Position numbers and translations under genes: made by a program | The notes under the pieces: generated by a model | Databases searched by the model: none | What the model saw: only the letters and a program-made list of their open reading frames with translations | What the model was told of the DNA's origin: nothing | Assembly (NCBI RefSeq): GCF_020531945.1 | Contig: NZ_JAJATZ010000003.1 | Location: forward strand, 186,001 to 250,000 | Direction: 5' to 3' | Source of the DNA: Loktanella gaetbuli | Lineage (GTDB): Bacteria; Pseudomonadota; Alphaproteobacteria; Rhodobacterales; Rhodobacteraceae | Length of the DNA stretch: 64,000 nt | In this document: piece by piece, positions 59,338 through 64,000 of the stretch | Layout: every line of letters starts with the position of its first letter | Numbering within the stretch: position 1 is the stretch's first letter

Positions 59338-59922
59338 TTATCTCTTGCCGCAGGAACGCAGCTGACGATCGTACAGCAGGGCACGCTGTTCGACCTCGCC
59401 CGCGATGCGAATCAGCCAGCTCTTGCTGCGCCACGTGCCGCGTTTGAACCCTGACCGGCCATCATGATAGGCTAGATACTGATTGCGGATGTCGTACATC
59501 GGCACACCGGTTTCTGCGACGGTCTTGGTCATGTACCATCCCATGAAATCAGCGGCATCGTGGATATCCTCACGTTTGGATCGCCGGCCGCCCACCTCGT
59601 TCTGGTATTCTTCCCACGTGCCATCCAGCGCCTGGGAATAGCCCAGAGCAGAGGACTGACGACCAATGGGAATCACCCCCAAGGCATATTGATGCGGCGG
59701 CCGGTTGTTGCCGATGAACTTACTCTCTTGGTAGATCATCGCCATCATGCCCGGCATAGGCACGCCATATTTCTGCTCTGCCCTCTTGAAGGCGCGGCGA
59801 TATTCGGGCCGCTCCGACAGAATGGAACACGCGTTATCAAGGTCGCGCGGTGCCGAAAACTCTCGGCTGCCGCAGCTGCCAAGCAATACCAAGAGCACCA
59901 GTGCGCGAAAGAAACTGCTCAT
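59338..59922 (-). CDS. transglycosylase SLT domain-containing lipoprotein
   Basis: A 194-residue lipoprotein (signal SSFFRALVLLVLLGSC, lipobox LGSC). The lytic transglycosylase SLT domain has the catalytic Glu in MIYQESKF and ALGYSQALDGTWEEY as the conserved S/T-x-x-x-x-Q-x-L-x-x-T-W block. It would cleave glycan strands of peptidoglycan at the outer-membrane side. GAGAGG is 4 nt before ATG 59922; the much longer ORF upstream has no support. Confidence 0.88.
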   Translation of the reverse strand: MSSFFRALVLLVLLGSCGSREFSAPRDLDNACSILSERPEYRRAFKRAEQKYGVPMPGMMAMIYQESKFIGNNRPPHQYALGVIPIGRQSSALGYSQALDGTWEEYQNEVGGRRSKREDIHDAADFMGWYMTKTVAETGVPMYDIRNQYLAYHDGRSGFKRGTWRSKSWLIRIAGEVEQRALLYDRQLRSCGKR

Positions 59923-60129
59923 ACGCCTCTCGCTTTTGTTCGTTTTTTTACAGCATAGCCCAAAATCAGCTGTCTGTGAACGGTTCAAACCGACGTCACC
60001 GATCACAATCACCGCATCCGCGCTGATCCGCCGACTGACGATAGACAGACTGTTTCTGTTGAATTGCATGGCCCCCGATGGACTTTTGCCACGGTTTGGG
60101 CGTATTTGTGCGTCTAGGGGGCGTTCGTT

Positions 60130-60456
60130 ATGTATAAAACACGCGCAAAATATTATCTGGGACAGGTTGTCCGTCACCGCAAACACCCCTTTCGGGGCGT
60201 TGTGTTTGACGTAGACGCTAGCTTTTCCAACACGGATGCCTGGTACGAGGCGATTCCAGAGGATTCGCGCCCGGCCAAGGACCAGCCCTACTACCATCTT
60301 CTGGCCGAAAACGACCGCAGCTTTTACGTGGCTTACGTGTCAGAACAAAATCTGGTCGCGGACTATTCCGGCGAACCCGTGGACCACCCCGACGTCCCGG
60401 ACCTGTTCGGTCCGTTCGAGGACGGGGCGTATCCACTTCAGGTTCAGCTGAATTAA
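60130..60456 (+). CDS. hspQ: heat-shock protein HspQ
   Basis: A 108-residue HspQ/YccV protein. AKYYLGQVVRHRKHPFRGVVFDVD is the hemimethylated-DNA-binding-like fold start, and DQPYYHLLAENDRSFYVAYVSEQNLV the conserved middle. HspQ speeds Lon protease on selected substrates after heat shock. It diverges from the SLT gene over 207 bp, in which I found no clear sigma-32 promoter. The end overlaps the convergent ggt-like gene by 4 bp. Confidence 0.95.
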   Translation: MYKTRAKYYLGQVVRHRKHPFRGVVFDVDASFSNTDAWYEAIPEDSRPAKDQPYYHLLAENDRSFYVAYVSEQNLVADYSGEPVDHPDVPDLFGPFEDGAYPLQVQLN

Positions 60457-62030
60457 TACCCCAACGCGCAGCCATCCTTGCGGGGATCCGATGCGCCTTC
60501 CAGCACACCGTCGTCGCGCAACTTGATGGCCTGCGCCCCGCCGATCGCGGTTTCGGGAATATTGACGTCGTGCCCCATGTCCGACAGTTCGGCCCGCACG
60601 GCATCCGAATAGCCGCGCTCGACCTTGAGCCCGTCAACATCTGAAAACGCGCGGGGCGCATCCAGTGCGGTCTGCACGTCCAGACCGTAATCCGTGATGT
60701 TCGTGACGAACCGCGCATGACCCGTCGATTGATAGGCCCCGCCCATCACGCCGAACGGCATCAGCGTCTTGCCATTTTGTTGCAGGATGCCCGGAATGAT
60801 CGTGTGCATCGGACGCTTGCCCGGACCACCCTCGTTGGCGTGACCTTCTGTCAGGCTGAAACCCGCACCGCGGTTCTGGAACAGCACGCCGAATTTGTCG
60901 GACGCGATGCCGGACCCGAACCCGTGGAACACGGAATAGATCAGCGACACCGCCATGCGGTCCTTGTCTACCACGGTGATATAGATGGTGTCCTTGTGGA
61001 TCGCCTCGACGGGCGCGCGCTGGGGTGCCTGCGCCCGTTTCGGGTCGATCTGGGCCGCCAGTTTCTGCGCCGTGTCCATCGACAGCATATGATCCAGACG
61101 CGTCATGTGGTCGGGGTCTGACAGGAACCGGTTACGGGCATCATAGGCCAGTTTCGTCGCCTCGGCTTCGATATGCACACGCTGCGCACCGAATGGGTCC
61201 ATCGCTGCAAGATCGAATTGTGCGAGGATGTTCAGCAACAGGATCGCGGTCGCACCCTGACCGTTTGGCGGATGCTCGAACAGATCCAGCCCGCCGTAGG
61301 CCCCGTGGATCGGGTCACCGTAATCAGGCGTGTTGTTCGCGAAATCATCCAGTGTATGCGTCCCGCCTGCGGCGTTGAGCGCGGCCACCATGTCCGCGGC
61401 GACCTCGCCTTCGTAGAAACCGGCGCGCCCGTCCATCGCGATGCGACGCAGAACCTCTGCCTGGCCCGGCGCGCGGAACATCTGCCCGACCGTCGGAACC
61501 GCACCGCCGATCAGGTATTGGTCGCGGGCAACCCCCTGCAGACGCGGGGCGTCCAGCGCCCAATCGAACGCCACACGCGGGGCGACGGGAACACCCGATT
61601 CGGCATAATGAATGGCAGGGGCCAGGGCAGCTTTCATACCCAATTTGCCCCAATCCGCCGACAGCCGGCAAAAGGCGTCGATGGCACCTGGCACGGTCAC
61701 CGCATGGGCACTGGCCACAGGCACGGTCGCATGTCCCTGATCACGCAAGGTTTGCGCCGAAAATCCGGCAGGCGCACGACCCGAACCGTTCAGCGCGATG
61801 ATCCTGTCCTCGCCGGGCGGTGTCATCAGGACAAAGCAGTCACCCCCGATACCCGTCATCTGCGGTTCGCAGATCCCCAGTAGCACAGCGCCCGCAATGG
61901 CCGCGTCAACCGCATTACCGCCGGCCTCAAGCATCTGAATGGCAACCTTTGCCGCCAAAGGATGCGACGTCGCGCACATCCCGTTTTCGGCATAGACTGC
62001 GGATCGGCCCGGTTTATGAAAATCGCGCAT
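60453..62030 (-). CDS. gamma-glutamyltransferase family protein
   Basis: A 525-residue Ntn hydrolase precursor. EAGGNAVDAAIAGAVLLGICEPQMTGIGGDCFVL is the large-subunit start (region cited). The self-cleavage/catalytic Thr is in HKDTIYITVVDKDRMAVS, and FGSGI plus GFSLTEGHANEGGPGKRPMHTIIP belong to the small subunit. No signal peptide is seen, so it is of the cytosolic YwrD-like branch, whose substrates differ from glutathione. GAGGGGG is 6 nt before ATG 62030. Confidence 0.92.
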   Translation of the reverse strand: MRDFHKPGRSAVYAENGMCATSHPLAAKVAIQMLEAGGNAVDAAIAGAVLLGICEPQMTGIGGDCFVLMTPPGEDRIIALNGSGRAPAGFSAQTLRDQGHATVPVASAHAVTVPGAIDAFCRLSADWGKLGMKAALAPAIHYAESGVPVAPRVAFDWALDAPRLQGVARDQYLIGGAVPTVGQMFRAPGQAEVLRRIAMDGRAGFYEGEVAADMVAALNAAGGTHTLDDFANNTPDYGDPIHGAYGGLDLFEHPPNGQGATAILLLNILAQFDLAAMDPFGAQRVHIEAEATKLAYDARNRFLSDPDHMTRLDHMLSMDTAQKLAAQIDPKRAQAPQRAPVEAIHKDTIYITVVDKDRMAVSLIYSVFHGFGSGIASDKFGVLFQNRGAGFSLTEGHANEGGPGKRPMHTIIPGILQQNGKTLMPFGVMGGAYQSTGHARFVTNITDYGLDVQTALDAPRAFSDVDGLKVERGYSDAVRAELSDMGHDVNIPETAIGGAQAIKLRDDGVLEGASDPRKDGCALGY

Positions 62031-62262
62031 CGGTTTCCCCCTCTTTACTGCTGAGGAACCTGAGACAATTCGCCTGCCGGGGCAATCACTGATCTGACAA
62101 AGATGCGGCACCGCACGACCGGGTGGGGGCTAGGCTGTGCGGTGCCGCAAGAAGCTATGCAGCTTGTGTATCAAAGATGCCGTGGCAACATGTCAAAGAC
62201 ATGGCAGCGTCTGGGCTGTTTGCGGGCTTTTTCCGCCCTGCGATTGGCGCTAGGACGGCAGA

Positions 62263-62718
62263 ATGAAAACTGTTGATTATGCCGCCCTTCACCAGACCGT
62301 CGCGTCCCTGACCGAGGGCGAAGACGACATCGTAGCCTTGATGGCCACTGTCGCCTGCGAGGTCCACCATTCCGACGACAGGTTCGACTGGACCGGATTC
62401 TACCGCGTGACGGGTCCCGATTTTCTCAAGATTGGACCCTATCAAGGCGGTCATGGTTGCCTCGTGATCCCGTTCAGCCGCGGGGTTTGCGGTGCTGCTG
62501 CGCGGACAGGGCAAGTGCAGCTTGTCCCCGATGTCGACGCATTCGACGGGCACATCGCCTGCGCATCATCCACACGGTCAGAACTGGTCCTGCCGGTCTA
62601 CGACCGTGACGGCACGTTGTTGGGGGTTTTCGACATCGACAGCGATCAACCCGACGCCTTTACGCAGACCGATGCGGATCAGATAGCTGCACTTCTTGCG
62701 GCGGTATTTGCGCGCTGA
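62263..62718 (+). CDS. free methionine-(R)-sulfoxide reductase (GAF domain, fRMsr)
   Basis: A 151-residue GAF-fold enzyme. FDWTGFYRVTGPDFLKIGPYQG, IPFSRGVCGAAARTGQ and GHIACASSTRSELVLPV match fRMsr, with the catalytic and resolving cysteines in GHGCLVIPF, GVCG and IACASST. It reduces free L-Met-(R)-O with thioredoxin. RBS not obvious (GGACGGC before the ATG). It precedes a homocysteine methyltransferase-type gene, so both serve methionine metabolism or repair. Confidence 0.93.
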   Translation: MKTVDYAALHQTVASLTEGEDDIVALMATVACEVHHSDDRFDWTGFYRVTGPDFLKIGPYQGGHGCLVIPFSRGVCGAAARTGQVQLVPDVDAFDGHIACASSTRSELVLPVYDRDGTLLGVFDIDSDQPDAFTQTDADQIAALLAAVFAR

Positions 62719-62808
62719 CCGCGACCACGCGTCCATTGTGATCGCGCGGCGCTGTGGTAATGGCGGCGATGCAGCCGGATCGGCCGATTGCATCGACGGA
62801 GTTCACAG

Positions 62809-63702
62809 ATGACCGACATCGTTCTACTGGACGGCGGAATGGGCCAGGAACTGACCCACCGCGCCCCCGAAAAACCGACACCCCTCTGGGGAACAGAGGT
62901 GATGCTGAATCACCCCGGACTCGTGCAGCAGGTCCACGCTGACTATTTTGCAGCCGGGGCGACCATTGCCACCACAAACACATATGCCATCCACCATGAC
63001 AGGCTGGACGGCACCGCCCATGAAGGCAAGTTCACCGAGCTGTTGCAAAATGCACTGGCCGAGGCAAAAGCCGCGCGAAAGGCGCATGGATCAGGCCGCA
63101 TTGCGGGATCGATCGGACCGCTGATCGCCAGCTATCGCCCGGACATTCATCCGCTGCCGGAAAAAGCCATTCCGCCGTATGCGGAAGTCGCACGCCAGAT
63201 CAGCGCGGACTGCGACCTGATCCTGTGTGAAACCGTTGCATCACTTGATCATGCGCAATCAGTTCTCGCCGGGGCTGCCGTTGCGGGCCTGCCGGTATGG
63301 ATGGCGATCACAGTCGATGACCGCGACGGGACCAAACTGCGGTCAGGCGAACCTGTTGCCGATATTCTGCCCATCGCCGTGGCGGGCGGTGCCGAGGCAT
63401 TGTTGATCAATTGCTCTTCGCCCGAGGCGATCTACCAATCCATCGCCGTCCTCGCACATGGGACGCTTCCGTTCGGGGCCTATGCCAACGGGTTTGAAAA
63501 GATCACATCGGCCTTTCTCGAAGACAAACCGACAGTCGATGCGCTATCCAGCCGCGACCTGTCGCCTCAGGCCTATGCCGATCACGCGATGCGCTGGATC
63601 GCGGCAGGCGCCACGATTGTCGGCGGGTGTTGCGAGGTCGGCCCGGCCCATATCGCCGCGCTGGCCGATGCGATCCGCGACGCAGGTCACACCATCGTCT
63701 GA
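62809..63702 (+). CDS. homocysteine S-methyltransferase family protein (BMT-like)
   Basis: A 297-residue zinc methyltransferase. IVLLDGGMGQELTHR starts the barrel, ATIATTNTYAIHHDRL and ETVASLDHAQ are conserved, and the zinc ligands lie in LLINCSSPEAI and VGGCCEVGPAHI (one Cys plus the CC pair). It moves a methyl group, probably from S-methylmethionine or betaine, to homocysteine. GGAG lies 8 nt before ATG 62809. Confidence 0.92.
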   Translation: MTDIVLLDGGMGQELTHRAPEKPTPLWGTEVMLNHPGLVQQVHADYFAAGATIATTNTYAIHHDRLDGTAHEGKFTELLQNALAEAKAARKAHGSGRIAGSIGPLIASYRPDIHPLPEKAIPPYAEVARQISADCDLILCETVASLDHAQSVLAGAAVAGLPVWMAITVDDRDGTKLRSGEPVADILPIAVAGGAEALLINCSSPEAIYQSIAVLAHGTLPFGAYANGFEKITSAFLEDKPTVDALSSRDLSPQAYADHAMRWIAAGATIVGGCCEVGPAHIAALADAIRDAGHTIV

Positions 63703-63710
63703 ATGCAAAA

Positions 63711-63734
63711 GTGGCCGCCCATCGGGGCGGCCAC
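63711..63734 (+). terminator. hairpin after the methyltransferase gene
   Basis: GTGGCCGCCC pairs perfectly with GGGCGGCCAC around ATCG, 8 bp after the stop. The following T content is weak (GCAACTTTCC), so it may need help from the palindromes that come next. Confidence 0.7.
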
Positions 63735-63742
63735 GCAACTTT

Positions 63743-63792
63743 CCAAATTTTCGCGAAAATTTGGGCGCTTCAGATTTTTCGCGAAAAATCTG
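63743..63792. repeat. second tandem pair of 22-bp palindromes with TTTTCGCGAAAA core
   Basis: Palindromes at 63743-63764 and 63771-63792 are separated by 6 bp, as at 13408-13457. Outer arms here are CCAAA/TTTGG and CAGAT/ATCTG around the same 12-bp core TTTTCGCGAAAA. They lie between convergent gene ends, 1 bp from the stop of the minus-strand gene. Confidence 0.85.
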
Positions 63793-63793
63793 C

Positions 63794-64000
63794 CTATTGG
63801 TCCTGCGAGATCATCCCGACCTCTTCGCCACCCAAGGCGTTCAAACCCTTGAGAATATCAATCGCGTAAGCGAGCTGATAATCCTCTTCGCGCAGCTGCG
63901 CCGCAGCCTCTGCACGGTCGCGATCAGCCTCGATCTGTTTGATCTCGTCATCAGTCAGGCTGTCGTTATCAAGCGAGCCGCGCAGACCCGCCTCGGTCCG
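63794..64000 (-). CDS. probable S41 family C-terminal processing peptidase, C-terminal tail (partial)
   Basis: Only the last 68 codons are in the window; the gene runs in from the right edge. The visible end is acidic and helical (NDSLTDDEIKQIEADRDRAE, then EEDYQLAYAIDILKGLNALG). DYQLAYAxDxLKGL close to the C-terminus resembles alphaproteobacterial CtpA-type S41 proteases. The catalytic PDZ-protease part is not visible, so the call rests on this tail alone. Confidence 0.55.
   Translation of the reverse strand, partial: RTEAGLRGSLDNDSLTDDEIKQIEADRDRAEAAAQLREEDYQLAYAIDILKGLNALGGEEVGMISQDQ

Noticed and set aside
59923..60129. Heat-shock (sigma-32) promoter upstream of hspQ
   Set aside because: A TTGAA and a CCCCGAT are present but spaced about 8 nt, too close for a sigma-32 promoter.
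1..64000. CRISPR arrays, insertion sequences, tRNA/rRNA genes, phage genes
   Set aside because: Reading through found no direct-repeat arrays, transposase, integrase, phage structural genes or tRNA-like cloverleaves; the window looks like stable core genome.

Overview
The window is high-GC, densely packed alphaproteobacterial chromosome, most likely from a Roseobacter-group member of the Rhodobacteraceae. The markers are a Rhodobacteraceae-type acidic porin, a DUF3576 lipoprotein, HspQ, an NDH-2-like/SelD fusion next to MnmH, a serC-serA operon and an allantoinase/OHCU-decarboxylase fusion. No rRNA, tRNA, insertion sequence, phage, plasmid or CRISPR structure was seen. Almost all of it is ordinary core genome, with many 4-bp ATGA/GTGA overlaps that mark operons.

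Layout. 1-5.8 kb: end of an SDR gene, a short crotonase, an HNH nuclease, a BaiN/HI0933-type flavoprotein, then a YjbH-YjbF-YjbE-like surface polysaccharide locus closed by a terminator. 5.9-12 kb (minus): leuS-lptE-holA, a DUF3576 lipoprotein and a major porin. 12-17.4 kb: YggS, an RluA pseudouridine synthase, aldehyde dehydrogenase, 1-Cys peroxiredoxin, a KpsS-like capsule protein and an L,D-transpeptidase. 17.5-20.2 kb (minus): pncA, a FAD oxidoreductase and a uronate-dehydrogenase-like gene. 20.3-26.9 kb: an Hsp70 relative, trhO, an AbrB-like membrane protein, TerB, a PepSY/cytochrome b561/membrane LuxR cluster and pncB. 27-32.8 kb: a small membrane protein, arfB with an unusual leader, yhhQ, a phytase-like lipoprotein, mepA, an MFS transporter, a thioesterase and YggT.

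32.9-42.9 kb: thiolase, a LolD/FtsX-type ABC exporter with a CrtC-like secreted protein, a PNPOx-like flavoprotein, the NDH-SelD fusion and mnmH (selenouridine tRNA pathway), and a PP1-like phosphatase. 43-56.5 kb: serA, serC, a GH13 glucosidase, serB (the whole phosphorylated serine pathway), a TSUP permease, a rhodanese, a UbiH-type monooxygenase, an amidase, an aminotransferase and ftsK. 56.5-64 kb: the puuE-OHCU fusion, lolA, dps, an SLT lipoprotein, hspQ, a gamma-glutamyltransferase, fRMsr, a homocysteine methyltransferase and the tail of a probable S41 peptidase.

Two non-coding signals are the most unusual. (1) The 376-bp gap between yhhQ and arfB holds, on the minus strand, a 16-nt perfect complement of the 16S rRNA 3' tail used as a Shine-Dalgarno for an 18-codon ORF. 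A set of mutually exclusive pairings ending in an intrinsic terminator follows, so it looks like a translation-dependent attenuator upstream of a ribosome-rescue gene. (2) Two convergent gene ends, 50 kb apart, each carry two 22-bp palindromes separated by exactly 6 bp. All four share the core TTTTCGCGAAAA and have different but self-complementary outer arms.
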